This document shows, in pieces, positions 22,743 through 35,525 of a DNA stretch of 64,000 bases. A program made the translations under genes and the position numbers. The stretch is from the NCBI GenBank assembly GCA_014281115.1, contig JACONQ010000008.1, positions 2,666,001 to 2,730,000 on the forward strand, in the 5' to 3' direction. The stretch comes from Laburnicola sp. R22_1. Taxonomy: Eukaryota > Ascomycota > Dothideomycetes > Pleosporales > Didymosphaeriaceae. Within the stretch, counting starts at the first letter, position 1. Every line of letters begins with the position of its first letter. The notes under the pieces were generated by a model. That model saw nothing but the letters and a program-made list of their open reading frames with translations, made no database searches and was not told the origin of the DNA.

Positions 22743-25386
22743 TTTGGAGGGATTTGATCTTGATATTGGAGTGCTGTGATGGTCTACCTACTGCTTTTTG
22801 TCGAGGTCGTGGTGCGGTTACAAAAATCAGTTTGGAGGTGATGCTGGGACGCTAGGATGGATGCATCTTGCTGTAAAAGGCAATTCTACCAACTTTGCGA
22901 CGTCGTGCTACCACGGCGTTTATAGCCAACAATTGAACGTTAACACACCGATTTTGCTCATGTGGGCAGCTGTTGATATAGCTTGGCATTTTTCTTGAAT
23001 ATATCTTTCTAGAACGCCTCGAGAAGACGCGCTTGATGCTGGAAGGAAGCATCGGCGGCATTATCTATCAAAACGCAACTCCACAGAGACCAGCTCTGTG
23101 GTCCATATACTGCTCTTGTCAGCAATATATCAAGCTCAGCCCCTCTGCGAAATGCAGATACGGACGATGTACCAATGGATACGGAGGCTCGAAGTTATCG
23201 GGGAGATTGGAGCTGCGGATTCGCATGAGCAGTCCTACTACGCCGCAAAACGCGCCAGCTTTTCATCTCGGGATTAGTTTCTCACGTTACCGCATATTGT
23301 ACGTGGGGTAATATCTGATGCCGAAGAAGAAAAAAACTGGTTCAGTGTGCTGTTCTTCTTCTACGTATATCTTCTCAAGTCATATTACCTTCGAGAAGCT
23401 ATTCATCTCCGTAACTAGCATCGACCATCGACCATCAAAACATGGCAGGCATGCGGAGATCTCCAGGAATTTGAGTGTTCTAGTGTCCAAGAAGCAGGCT
23501 TCGGACTTTTAAAGCGGGTCAGCATGCTGTTTTGTTGTTTTGGGAAGTCCGCTGCATGGTCAGGCATGGTGCCGGAAAGGTCGGCGCGCACTGGGACACA
23601 TGGTAGGCCTGCCGCTTAAAGTCTTCGGTTGGTGCCCGCTGTGCAGAGCGCAGAAAGGTCAGGTGGTATGTCGACGGCCCGTGTCAGGAGGAAGTACATA
23701 CCCCGTACATGCAAGTATGCCGTTGGTGCGGCGAAGACAATAACGGTGTGACGAACTTTTCTTTTTCTTGTTCGCTGATAGCTAAAATCCAATACCCATG
23801 TATTAAAGCGGTTAATAATTCAGACGTGGCATCTATGATCAATTGCAGCAAGCGTTGCGAGTGTGGAGACTCGAGGAACATTCGGACGCATCATGCACCT
23901 AAGAGCGGGAAGCCCTTGTCTAGCGACACTTCGTCGGAGGATTTTTCTCGGAGTCCGACCTGCTTTTGTAAGACGATTCGCACGAAGAACACAAACAATC
24001 CGTTTTGATGACGGAGCTCGACCTGCCTGGGACTCTGAAACACGCCGGAACAGGTAAAGGCTCCAGGGCTGTGTGTGAATGTCGTGAATTGGTTGTTTTC
24101 TTCTCCGCGCTTCTCTTTTAGACGAGCATACCTGGGTGTGCTTCGCGCTTACTTGATCTGAATACGCGGAATGTATTGTCGGATTGCACAGACTGCTTGG
24201 GCACGAGTCAGTAGGAAGCCAGCTGCGCATCGAAAAAGTGGCGTTGACGGTGGGTAGCGAGGAGTGGATCTGTTCTTTTGAAAATCGACGTTCCTACATA
24301 CCTTCTAGTAAGCCCTAGAACTGCAGGTATCGTCTCAGTGCCGCGAGAGGTGCGGCGAGGCGTATCGTTCCCAGATGATCACTGGACTCTATGCCTGAAT
24401 CATGAAGGTAGCTTTGCCACATGGAACTATTCAGATGAAGGTGCTAAATGGCTTGTCGTAAGCAGTAAGATAGCGTGCACAAATTTCCAAAGATGAGTAT
24501 CACTATCGAGGCGCAGAAACAATGTGAACCGAGTGACGGCATGCGAAATGGCGAGAAATACAGCTGGGTAGACTACATGGTACGGACGAATAGCCATTTA
24601 GTGTACGCGGTGCTAACGCTAGCTATGACATCCAGAACCACATTCCGGGAATAAAATCCGGCGTGAATGTTCAGCGTCGTCATCCATAGAGTTTGGTGGG
24701 CAGAGTATGATGCGCTCAATGAAAGTTGTCCTCTTGATGTGGCGTGGACGAATGAGGTCTCTGGAGATGCTCAGCCAACACCAAGATAGGGCCGGTATGC
24801 AAGCCGCGCCGCCCCGTAGTCTCTTCCGACTCCACTCACGACCATCGGAGGCTTCGTCTCCCGAACAATGCCGCATGGCATTCTCGAAACATGAAACAGA
24901 CACACGAAGGATGCGCGCCCAGTGGCGTGCGGTGGAGTTCGGGTTCACGACGACAACTGCCTAATTTTGTCCACGCCCCAGTCCCCAGCCCCGCTGGGAT
25001 TAGACATCCTCGTGCAGATCGCGAGCGTCCTTGGTGTCCGAAGCGCCTCTGCGCTTCGCCGTCGCTGCTGCGCGCCTACGGCCTCTGTGTAGCCTTGGTT
25101 CTGGTTCTGTTGGGTCCGGCTGGGAGGCAGAAGTGTCCGCTGTGCCCGACCATGTCGCGGAGCAATAAGTCGCTGGAGGCAGCCTCTCTCATCCTCAGTC
25201 ATCCGCTGCCTCGTATACCTCTCTTCCGTCTTGTCTTCAATCATGTCAATCATCTCGTCTCAGCTCCAGTCGTAGCTTTCTTCTAGCGCCACTTCGCCCG
25301 CACCCGGTCTTTCAGCTGCATGACAGACTAGGCCTATTGCTATTTTGGACTGGGCATTGGTATACTTGCTTGCCTACCCTGCCACC
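22743..25386. other. 2.6 kb intergenic stretch, no supported gene
   Basis: Composition is normal, not RIP-like. Many short open frames occur, the longest about 130 codons, but none has a recognisable domain or can be extended by plausible splicing. The last 300 bp form the pyrimidine-rich leader and promoter of the F-box gene. It could hold a non-coding RNA, a very short gene or old transposon debris. Confidence 0.45.
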
Positions 25387-28300
25387 ATGGGTCAACCAGA
25401 TATTGGCGTCCCCCACGTATCGTCTTTGTATTCGCAAACACGACCTACTGCACGAAGTCGTTCAGCAGAACCTCTACTCTCTGGTATCCGCCGGTCTATT
25501 TCTCGACGTTTCTCACATCAGACCCCGAACTCTGCACTGAAGCTTGCTCATCGGCCTTCGCAGAGCATTACAAGAAGTGCAAAGCTGAGTGTCGCACCGT
25601 CATCACCAAGGACGTCAGCGAGAAGTCCAGTGTCGAGATATTCATCTCTTAAACACAAACCCTCCGGCACCACGGGAACGCTTCTGCGCGCCGTTCCTGC
25701 CAGTCCTACCAGCGCGGCCACTCCCCTCCGAAAAGGTCCAGGAATGGTCAGTCACCAAGAACAGTCTAGCAATGGTCGCATATCCCCAGCCTATAGCCAG
25801 ACACGCACCCGACCGCATTCGCAAAGCCCTCATATGCGCACCCGAACACGCAGCAGCTGTGCGACAGGACTTTCGACTATCTATGCTGGATCGGAAATGA
25901 AATCGCCCACTTCCATCAAAAGCGTCGTCGGCACATACAAGCACGTCCAGGTGCAATGGCACTATAATAGCGAGCCTCAGTACACGAGTCGTCAGAATCG
26001 TCAAAGTCTCCAGAGCCCTAGAAGCTCCCCCTCAAGAACACTCGACCTGTCGGCAAGCCCCAAACCGCACATACAAGTCGTTATTCCAAACGAACAGCTT
26101 GAGGAGAAGCCGCTACCTGCCATTCCATTCTTCAACAAGGCAAATCACAACCACGCCAGGTCTACCTCGGGAGAGATCGAAATCATGTATACTGTATCGC
26201 CGCCCTCGGCTTCAGGTCAGACGATGATGCGCGACTCCATCGTATCGCCATTAAGAACGCACCAGGCCCGTTCCACGCCATTACTGCATGCTTCTATCGA
26301 TTCTAAAACATCAGAGTCCGATATGGGGTCGCCAGATCTGTCCAACACAGCCGGAAATTCATCCGACGACTCTCGAGAGGACGACGGGTCTTCGCTTTAC
26401 AGCAGCCAGTCTTCCCATACGAGCGCCGAAGCTGATATGAAGACACTTCTACCGCAAACCATGTTTGTTCATGTTCGCTTTCCTAGTGACGCCCTGTCCG
26501 TCGCTTCTCCAACTGTTGCAGGGATCCCCCAGGCACCCCAAGGTGAGACGACGAAGTCCGATACACCTGAAACCCGACATTTAGCGAGTCCGTCAGTACC
26601 ACGACGTTACGCACAGCACCCTCCGATAGAACAGGACCATGAGTTTATACCCTCCTGTCCGCTGCGACCTCTCCGCGTCGCATCACATAGCCCGCCTTGC
26701 CGATCACATCTTGTCCGAACTTCAACACTTCGCAGCGGTCGCGGAAGTGTTATATCCGAGAAAGAGATGGGGATGATCAACCAAGCCCTCAACCGCTTCT
26801 CGCAACAATTATCGCCCACCCAACAAATCTCGCCCAGTGTTCGCAGTCCGACTTTGAGCGAAGCTGAAAACGATCTCGAGCTGCAACTTACTTCCTTCAC
26901 CGACGACAATGCATTCGAGTGGGATGAAAAGTGGGAGGAGCTTATGATACAACGACGAGGCCCGCTGAGCCCACAGGGCGTGGCACGAGCCGACTCTATC
27001 ACATACGCAGTTTCTCCTTGGTCTCCTCCTCCCCAACTGCCGACCAAGTCGAGTCGGCGAACGACAATAGTGGACCATGATGCTTTCCGTCTGTCACGAG
27101 TTCCGGAGGACCACATTGCATCACAGCTCGTACGGCGCCAGAGCAGGGCTAAAGGATTAACAATCAGGATACCCGAGTCGAAGTCGAAACGGATGACGAC
27201 TGACACATTCGTTCTTTCGCCCATCCCGATCCCCCCCAAAAGCATCAAACGGTCCATCACTCCTGAAGTGGCAGAAGGTGTCATCTTCAACATATTGCGC
27301 AACCTCGAGAGCCTGGACGATCTTTTTGCCTGTGCTGTCGTCAATCGCGGCTTCTACCGCGTGTTCAAACGCCATGAACTTGACTTGATGAAGGCAGCGC
27401 TACGGAAGATGTCGCCAGCTGCGTGGGAACATCGTGAAATCTGCTACCCCGGTCACGACCAGTCAGACGAAGAGGACGACGTTCCCCGGCAGGAATACAC
27501 ACCAGAATCATACATTCAGCACTACACCCGTGATATGTACATCATTGCGGCCATCAAGTCTCTAATTAATGACAAGTGCCAGTCTTTCATACGCTCAGAA
27601 ATCTCCGCCTCGATCACCAGCGAGGACCCAGAGCAATCGGCACGTGTCGACGATGCACTTTGGCGAATCTGGACTTTCTGCAAGATTTTTGGCTCCGGGA
27701 GAGGACGAGAGGAGGATATTGTAGCGCAGATGGACTGGTTGAAAGGCGGTCCAATGGTGCACCAGAAGGTTGCCACTTTCAGTGCTCTTTTCTCCGACGG
27801 TATGAATGAGACTTTGGCGAGCGCTCCGGAATGCTTTGCCAAAGGCAACGAAGGTGGCCTGTCTGCCGAACAACTATTCGACATGATGGAGCTATGGAAT
27901 TGTCTAGGCGTGCTACTACAACCAATTGGAGGTCGCACCATCCAGGCCAGAGAATACGGCATCTACGACAATACCGACATTCGAGGTGGCGACATTGATG
28001 GTGAAGAGATGATGCTTGGTAAGTATCGTGTGTTCGCTTCCCTGCAATTACTAACATGACTAGATGAATGGTACTACTACCTCCTCACGCTTGGTCTCTC
28101 CACCATTCTCGATCTCGCGGCACCATGCTCTAAAACCGACGCATCTGTATTCATTATCGCAGAACAAAGCGGTTGGGCCCACTGGAATCCGCCCATGTTT
28201 GGCGGCACGCGCCGCAACTTCCTCAAAGAAGCCGCCTCGCGCGTATACGAAGACAGCATCGCTTCAACGTATGCCGAAAACAACAACAAGGACATCCAAC

Positions 28301-29121
28301 GCGCGCTATCAAAACAACGAATCCAGAAACACATTTTCGAGCTTAACAAGAGGAAGAACAGCGGTGAGAGATTGGATGTTATTTCCATGAGCGGAGACCG
28401 ACCTCTCAGCGACTGGGAGGGTGTCATGAACAGGTTGACAAGACCACGCCCGCTGCCCACCTCGTCCAACAACATCGTTTCTCACATTCCGTCTCTGCAC
28501 TCTGGGAATTCGTTGGCGAGGGAAAATCAGGATATCGCTATCGCACGCGTCATGTCGCCCCCTCCTCCGCAGTCTCCTCCACGCCGCACAGTTGCGCAAC
28601 CACTACTCCCCACTCCACCACCATCTACCGTGCCCAGGGTCCGCGACAGAAGTAGTCTTGCGCTAAGCGACGTGCACCCGGCTTTCAGACGCTCGGGAAC
28701 CATCCCCGAGATGCCGCGTCTAGACGAACATCCTGCATTTGCACAGCACATGCGTAACATGACCAACGATTCGCACCCAGAGTTATACCACTCCCCCCAG
28801 GGCTCGTACCATTCTCCACAGGGGTCCTATCCTTCTCCTCAAGGATCCTATCACTCGCCTCAACCCTCGCATCACTCGCACCAAGTCCCCGGCATGACTC
28901 GCAGCCCAAACCACAGCCAAAACAGCAGCCCCGAGCTAGACAGCCAGGTAGTGTTCTCACGGCACCCAGTGCATGTCGAGAACACGGTTGATCGGGCGAT
29001 AGACCGCATTGTAGAGATGGGGTTTACACCCGAGCAGGCCAGACAGGCGCTCAGGAAGACTGATCATGGCGATGGGCTGCGGGTTGATCGGGCGGTGGAG
29101 TTGTTGCTTCGGCAGCTGTGA
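25387..29121 (+). CDS. large F-box-like protein with C-terminal UBA domain
   Basis: Exons 25387-28018 and 28064-29121, joined over a 45-nt intron with a TTACTAAC branch point, encode 1229 aa. The start is chosen at GCCACCATGG, a strong Kozak context. Residues 1-620 are Ser/Pro/Thr-rich and probably disordered. An F-box-like helix set lies at about 625-665 (AEGVIFNILRNLESLDDLF, CAVVNRGFYRVF). A conserved helical region follows (EWYYYLLTLGLSTILDLAA across the splice junction). A four-fold SPQGSYH-type repeat lies near 1118-1146, and a UBA domain fills the last 45 residues (DRIVEMGFTPEQARQALRK). F-box plus ubiquitin-binding UBA suggests a role in ubiquitin-dependent turnover; substrates are unknown. 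The family is fungal-specific as far as I recognise. Confidence 0.85.
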
Positions 29122-30192
29122 TTTTTTCGACTTTGCCTTCACGCTCTTTTTTTTTTTACTTTCGTTTCATTTGTTGTCTCTGTCTTTGGATTCTCCTCTT
29201 CATTGTCCATACTTTTTAGCCCTCTTTTTTGCATACGATTGGCCATGATACCCGGAAATTTATTTTTTTATTGTCTTGAGGAGTTTATGCAGGTTGGGTT
29301 GGGATTGGAGGCATCATTGCTGCTGGAGTTTTACTTGGGGTCTTCCATTCTCAATCTCTGGGTTTGGACTTGTTTATTTGTTTGGGTGGGTAGGCCTAGC
29401 GAGGGGGTTGGATAGTCCCCGCTAGTTTTTTTTTCATGTTGGGGTTGTGAAGGGCGTGGAAATAGTGTCAATTGATAATTTATATGTCATACTTTGTGAA
29501 GACTGTGTTATTGCATTACTCCCCGTATCTCGATGTTGATTTGGATTGGTATATGGTTTTTAAATGCGTCGAATCGCTCACCCCGCGTTTCGAGGTCAGC
29601 TTACCACGTCCATAATACAGAATGACAGATTGCGTGGTTTGGTATGCCCCGGCAGCTGCAGGGCCTGCCTGTCAGGCTGTTAGTGAGATGGCGGCCGATT
29701 TCGCTAACACCACCCCACTCACTTCATCGTCCCTTGAATCACGATCCCGCATCCACCGCATTGCTAAGCGCCCACGTATAGCAGGCTGTGCACCAAAGTG
29801 CGAGGAGGATTCCATCATGCGCGGAAAAAAAGAGACGCGTGCATAGCCACTTCCGCGCCGGACGGTCGGGGACTGTGAAGTTTCGGAGCGGGTACGGCCG
29901 GCATCGAGTGTTTGAATACCTACTACCTTCGGATAAGGCGCCGGGGGTGTCTCGCGATGTTTTCGCGCGCGCGTCTTGTGGCCTCGTGCTGTGGAGTCCG
30001 AGGCTTGGGTGCGCACGGGCGAGACTTCGCCGCCGCTGCTTTGGCGGAAGGATTGGTATTGGCCATGGCCTTGCTTTCGGGTGAGAAGAAATACGGGGGG
30101 CCGAGGGCGGGATTGTACATGGCATACGTACGGCCACGCCGTGAAGTCGTGATAACCTCACGTGTAGATTCCTCGCGTGCACGCGTGAGAAG
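29122..30192. other. convergent intergenic region
   Basis: 1.07 kb between the 3' ends of the F-box/UBA gene and the Prp3_C-like gene. T-rich tracts just after 29121 fit 3' UTR and poly(A) signals. The antisense open frames around 29700-30300 lack domains. Confidence 0.5.
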
Positions 30193-30639
30193 TCACTTGT
30201 CACCCACGTACCCCATCCCCTTCCTCCACCACCCCCAAACACCCAAGTCTTGTATCCGCGCCCCAAAATCTTTAACGCTGTCCACCTCTTCTGCCTTGCC
30301 ATACGTCACAGCTCCTTCTTTCCCCTCCGGCACCTTCTCGCCCGGCTTCTTGACTAGTTGGAAGTCTTTGTAGCGTAATCTTTGCACTGTGGATACCCAG
30401 TCTTTTACGCCGGACTCGCTGCCTTGACAGTACATGATGCCGGGACAGCCGCCGTAACAGAGGAGCGCGTAGACGTTGTAGTTTGAAGCTGCGGCGCGGA
30501 GTTTTGCGACCTTTTTGCGCGAAGTGATGTGGTGTGTGCGGATGAGGGCGTTGTAGGTGGATGCCATGCCATTGATGCTCCGTCGTACAAACAAAGCCTT
30601 TCTTTCGCGTGATGTTTCGGCAGTGAAGACCAGTCCCAT
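30193..30639 (-). CDS. small protein with Prp3 C-terminal (DUF1115)-like domain
   Basis: One exon of 148 aa from ATG at 30639; an internal ATG at 30567 is possible. The core has HHITSRKKVAKLRAAASN, YALLCYGGCPGIMYCQGSE, then VKDWVSTVQRLRYKDFQLV, the pattern of the domain found at the C-terminus of Prp3 and RWDD2 proteins, but no RWD or Prp3 N-terminal part is present. The C-terminus ends DLGVWGWWRKGMGYV. Function unknown; similar short fungal proteins exist as I recall. An additional 5' exon cannot be excluded because only 198 bp separate it from the divergent MRS2 start. Confidence 0.75.
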   Translation of the reverse strand: MGLVFTAETSRERKALFVRRSINGMASTYNALIRTHHITSRKKVAKLRAAASNYNVYALLCYGGCPGIMYCQGSESGVKDWVSTVQRLRYKDFQLVKKPGEKVPEGKEGAVTYGKAEEVDSVKDFGARIQDLGVWGWWRKGMGYVGDK

Positions 30640-30837
30640 CGATCAACAACAGTCTCGAGCTTGGAAAACGCCGCCACACGTGACACTCGACGCTAGCGCA
30701 ATTTTTTTGATTTTCCAGACGTCAGATGTCCAAGCGCGCGCCGGCCTTGTTGAAAACCCAAGCCCAAGTACGTACCCGGACCCGTACCGTATGGATCGCC
30801 GCCGTATATTGCGAACCGAACCTGCGAATGGAGAGTT
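30640..30837. promoter_or_regulatory. compact divergent promoter (Prp3_C-like gene / MRS2)
   Basis: Only 198 bp separate the two start codons, the shortest divergent spacing in the window, so the two genes are likely to share regulatory sequence. Confidence 0.5.
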
Positions 30838-32655
30838 ATGAAGCTGATGCCGCTTCATAAGATCGCAGCCCCTTCGCCGTCGGTGTTGACTTTCCTCCGA
30901 TCGCAAGTGAGACAGGCCTTCGCGCCGACGGGCGCGCGCGGCGCTGTTTTGAGCGGACAGAGATGCGGATATGCGACGAATAGGCCGGTCAGGGGTCTGA
31001 AGGGAGGGACAAGAGGCGGGAGCGTGGAGAGAGCGAGCAACGGAGCGTGTAGGGGGCTTGCGCCGCAAAATGGAGGTTGCGGCGCGACGAGGCTGGGAAC
31101 GACTCTAGCCAACACGCAACGCTTTGTTCGCAACGTACCAGATGCTCTGAATCCCCTCTCTTCGTATCGACGGCCTTTCTCCACCACGAGCGTCGGCAGA
31201 GCATGGCAACTGTTCGGGGGCAGAAAACAGGGCCAGTCGTCGCTACCACCACCGCCTCCTTTGAGCGATGTCATGGGAGACGCTCCAACCCCGCTTGGAT
31301 TCGAGGGCCTGGGACGCACGACGCGAGCAGCAAACGAATTGAAGATGCGCTGTACCGAGCTGGACGAGCACGGCAACGTCACAATGGTCAGCGGGGAATT
31401 CAAGAAGAGCGAGTTAATCGCTAAGGTACGTCCTAGTTTCCGAGCTCAAGTCTTGGTTCGCTGATGCCATTGTAGTACGGTCTCCTTCCTCGCGATCTTC
31501 GCAAAATCGATTCCTCCCTCCTCCCCAATATCCTCGTCCGTCCGACAGCCATCCTAATAAACCTGCTCCACATCCGCGCCCTTATAAAGCATAATCGCGT
31601 CCTCGTCTTCGACGCATACGGCACTACAGACTCAAAGTCCCAGTCCGTGTTCATGTACGACCTCGACTCGAAGCTGCGCCAGAAAGAATCCTCCGTAACC
31701 GGGAACCTCGCCTACGAGTTCCGCGCCCTAGAAGCGGTCCTCATCAGCGTCACGCTCAGTCTGGAAAAAGAATTCGAGGGAGTCAGCGACCCGGTTTGGA
31801 GAGTGCTGATGGAGCTCGAGGAGGACATTGACAGGGATAAACTGAGGTCTTTGCTGGTGTATTCGAAGAAGCTGGGTTCGTTTGAACAAAAGGCTAGGTT
31901 AGTGAGAGATGCGCTGAGTGAGCTGCTGGACGCAGACGATGATCTGTCGGCCATGTACCTCTCCGAGAAAGCACAGGGCATAGAGCGCGAAGAAGACGAC
32001 CACACCGAAGTCGAAATGCTGCTGGAATCGTACCACAAAGTCGCCGATGAAATCGTCCAATCATCCGAGAACTTGGTGTCCAGCATCCGCAACACCGAGG
32101 AAGTGTATGTTTCCTTCACCCCGCGACCAGCGCAAAACTAATCCTGAAAACAGCGTCAAAGCCATCCTCGACGCCAACCGCAACTCCCTCATGCTCCTCG
32201 ACCTCCGCTTTTCCATCCTCACCCTCGCCCTTACAGCCGGCACCTTCGTCGCCGCCCTCTACGGCATGAACCTCAAGAACTTCATCGAAGAGTCCGACCT
32301 CGGCTTCTGGGGCGTCTCCGTCTGGTGCACCATCCTAGGCTGCATCACCGCCGTCTACGGGCTGCAGAAGCTGCGCCGCGTCCAGCGGCTCAGCATGTGG
32401 GGTCACGGCGGCAACAGCCGCAGCAAGACTAGCAAAGGGAGTTGGGGCATCGGCGCGTGGGGCGGCAGGAGTAGGGCTGGCGACGGCGTGGGAGCCGGAG
32501 AGAGCATGGGTGTGCCGAGGTTACGCGCGGGAGAGAGTCTGGGCGATTTGATCCAGAGGGAGAGGGCGATGGCGAGGCGGTTGGCGAAAGCGGAGGCGCA
32601 GGCTGAGGGGGAGGCTAGGAGTGGGGCGAGTGGGGTGAGGAAGTTGAGGTTTTGA
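30838..32655 (+). CDS. MRS2: mitochondrial inner-membrane Mg2+ channel Mrs2/Lpe10
   Basis: Imports Mg2+ into the mitochondrial matrix, needed for group II intron splicing and respiration in yeast. Exons 30838-31425, 31476-32104 and 32154-32655 (introns 50 and 49 nt) encode 572 aa. An Arg/Ser-rich mitochondrial presequence and linker occupy about the first 165 residues. The CorA-like N-domain follows (RCTELDEHGNVTMVSGEFKK, LLPRDLRKIDSS, FVFDAYGTTDS-like block). The long stalk helices include EVEMLLESYHKVADEIVQ. Two membrane helices lie at about 420-440 and 457-475, and the signature GMN follows the first (ALYGMNLKNF, near 442). The C-terminus is Gly/Arg-rich and faces the matrix in this family. 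Mrs2 versus Lpe10 cannot be decided without a tree; most filamentous fungi have one main copy. Confidence 0.93.
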
Positions 32656-33594
32656 GTCTTGGGCTTGGAACCTTTTCTCTCTCTGTCTTTGTTGTTTTGT
32701 CTGATTTCTGTCTTGGTGCTGGGTGCGTGTCTTCTCTCTCCTCGGATATCCCCCGCTCTTCTCTGTATCCTTTTTTATTCTTTCTCTTGGGTAGAGGCGC
32801 ATTAGATTGGGTGGCGGGTTGGGTTGGGCCTCTTTACAGGTCTGTCTGTCTGTCTGCATAGCGGCGGCGTTTAGGGCGCGCATCACATACTAATTAGGTG
32901 GTGTGTGCGTGTGCGTATGTATCAAGGCGCTTTGTAAGTAGATTGTCATGTTGAACACTTGGTGTAAGATGTGTATATAGGTGGTGGATGAAGTATGTAC
33001 TGTAGTAATTCGTTCACGATTGACTGGTTGTATCCTTATTTGTGCTCAAGTGCAGAACTGGTATTGAACCCCCAATTCAGGCACAGCACATGGAACAGGG
33101 AAAAGAAGCTTTTACACAGAAGACCAAGGACAGGCGTGCTAAGATCATCAACGACGGAGTAGGTTGGCCGATCGAAGCGAGTCAATCTGACGAGGTTGAA
33201 GACTGCTCGTTGAATACCCAAGTCTAAGAAGAGTTACGACCTGAACACCTCAGCGGCCTGGAAACCAACCACAATTAGCCACAGTATGTGGGGCAAAAAA
33301 TCCAAAACCTCAAGGCAAAGCAGAATGAATTGAATAATTGGCATTGAATCCTGGCAAAAGGTAAATCTACCAAGCACCAAGACCACCCTTTTTCCTCTCC
33401 AGCTCGAAAAAGATGTCGCTCCATGCCAGGATCCTAAACTGTTGCCTCGAAACGACTCCTTCACTGCACCCTAGAGAAGCCCAACAAGAAATAGGTATCC
33501 CGTACGGACACATGAACACCTAACATGGCGTAGGCTATGTCCTACGCCCCCGGTCATAAAATCGTGCACTTCGTTTCGACTTTGGCGCCATGCC
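32656..33594. other. convergent intergenic region MRS2/ADE4
   Basis: 0.94 kb holding the 3' UTRs of both genes. Pyrimidine-rich just after MRS2. No coding feature is supported. Confidence 0.5.
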
Positions 33595-35525
33595 TCAAAA
33601 GTGGTCGTTGAGGTTGTGGAGGCTGATATCCTGGCTAGAGCTAACACGAACCTGCTCTAAGCTAGGCCTCCGACTTGAATCGCTGTTGTTGGCTTTCGCA
33701 TCACCATTAGCGGGGCTGGTGCCGGTGCCATTCAATACAACCGGGTCGGAGCTTTCAACATCAGCAGGAATGACGTTGCCGTATTGGTCGACCTCCTATG
33801 CAGACGATTAGCACATATTCGACACATAGGGTACCTTGCGAAAGACTCACCACACCCTTCGCAGCCATGCGAATCTGCTTCTGGTCTGCCACGCCGTGTA
33901 CCACTGCCTCCCGAGCACTCTCCATGACCTTCTTCTTCTTGCTCTCTCCTCGAACTTTCTCTAGGTGCTCGAAGTAGCCGTCATCTACTGGAGTGACGTA
34001 TTTTCCACAAAACACACCCACTTCGAACTCCTGCTTGGAAGGGTCACGGGGTGACAGAGACGCGCAAGCTTGTACGAGATCCTCTAGCTTCTGGTAGATG
34101 ACATCGTCTGCGCCGATGTGTTTGGCTATATCAGCCGAATTTCGGTGGTGTGCAATCAACTCCGACGATGACGCAAGATCAATGCCGTAGATGTGTGCGT
34201 TCGTAATGGGAGGTGCGCAGGAAGCAAAGTAGACCTTCTTTGCACCGGCTTCTCTTGTCATGAGAACAATCTCGCGTGATGTGGTTCCACGGACGATGGA
34301 ATCGTCGACCAACAGCACATTATTGCCTTTGAACTTTTTGGGCATGGGGTTCAACTTCGCTCGGACACCTTTCTGCCGGAGCTTCTGGGAAGGCATGATA
34401 AAGGTACGGAAAATGTACCGATTCTTTACGAACCCCTGAACATACGGCTTGTCGAGCGCCTCGGCGACACAGATAGCGGAGGTGATGCTCGTTTCCGGAA
34501 TTGGCATCACCACGTCGATTTCAGCCAACTTTTCCGGCCCGAGTTGTTTCTTGATCGTCTCGGCGAGCGTAAAACCCATATTACGGCGGCTCTCGTCGAC
34601 ATCGATCCCGTCGATAACTGTGTCGGGACGTGCAAAGTAAACATACTCGAAGATATCCGGTGTATATCGGATTAGGGGGTGGACCTGTTTGAAAACGGGG
34701 TGCTTGCCCTTCTCAATGAACACAGCCTGTCCGGGGAGAATATCTTGAAAATCTTTATAGCCACACTGGACCAAGGCGACACTTTCAGAAGCCATCATGT
34801 AGTCGATGCCATCACCGCACTCCGAAGGCCTGGATCCTAAGACCAAGGGGCGAATGCCGTAGGGGTCGCGGAAGCCAATCAAGCCGAATCCTGGTTACGC
34901 AGTCAGCGGCCATTTCTAAATTGGAGCCCAAGAACAAACCTGCAAGCATGGCTACGCATGCCCAGCCGCCAACACAACGCTTGTACATCCGTTCCAGGGC
35001 TGCAAAACAGTCGTTGGCGTTGATTCGCGCCTTTCCGGTCTCGTTCAGCTCGTTGGCGAAGATGTTCAGCATCAGTTCGCTGTCACTCTCCGTGTTGATA
35101 TGTCTATGCGCCTCCTTGTCCAAGTGCTCGCGGAGCTTCGGCGCGTTGATGAGGTTGCCATTGTGGCTCATGGCAATACCGTACGGGCTGTTGACGTAGA
35201 ATGGTTGGGCTTCGGAGTTCGCGCTGCTACCGGCGGTGGGGTATCGAAGATGGCCAAGTCCCATGAAGCCTGGGAGGTCTGCGATACGCGCGCCATCCTG
35301 GAAGACTCTGGAGGCCATGCCGTTTCCCTTGCACTGATGGAAACGGCCGCGCGAGTCGCCGCTCACGATACCCGCCGCATCTTGTCCGCGGTGCTGCAGG
35401 AGGTACAGCGCATCGTGGATCTCGACGGCGGCCGAGTGCGATTTCCTTCGCGTCTTAGCAGAGCTCAGTTGAATGAGCGTGGTCTCTTACGGATCCGCGT
35501 GGATACAGGCAATAATGCCGCACAT
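33595..35525 (-). CDS. ADE4: amidophosphoribosyltransferase (glutamine PRPP amidotransferase)
   Basis: First committed step of purine synthesis: PRPP + Gln to 5-phosphoribosylamine, in the cytosol. Exons 35525-35491, 35445-34940, 34890-33851 and 33795-33595 (introns 45, 49, 55 nt) encode 593 aa. The tiny first exon supplies [12 protein letters not shown], placing the nucleophile Cys2 of the class-II glutaminase. [11 protein letters not shown], then [13 protein letters not shown] and SHNGNLINA complete the glutaminase site. The PRPP-binding loop [14 protein letters not shown] lies at about 371-384. The C-terminal 65 residues after the last intron are Ser/Asn-rich and poorly conserved, as in fungal homologues. 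In this window it is not linked to other purine genes, though the purine-degrading XDH lies 10 kb away. Confidence 0.95.

Noticed and set aside
21371..25300. Secondary-metabolite cluster suggested by the Dabb protein
   Set aside because: No PKS, NRPS, terpene or tailoring genes are nearby; neighbours are housekeeping genes.
26607..27344. 245-codon antisense frame under the F-box/UBA gene
   Set aside because: No domain, and the plus-strand frame is clearly the gene; the antisense opening follows from its codon composition.
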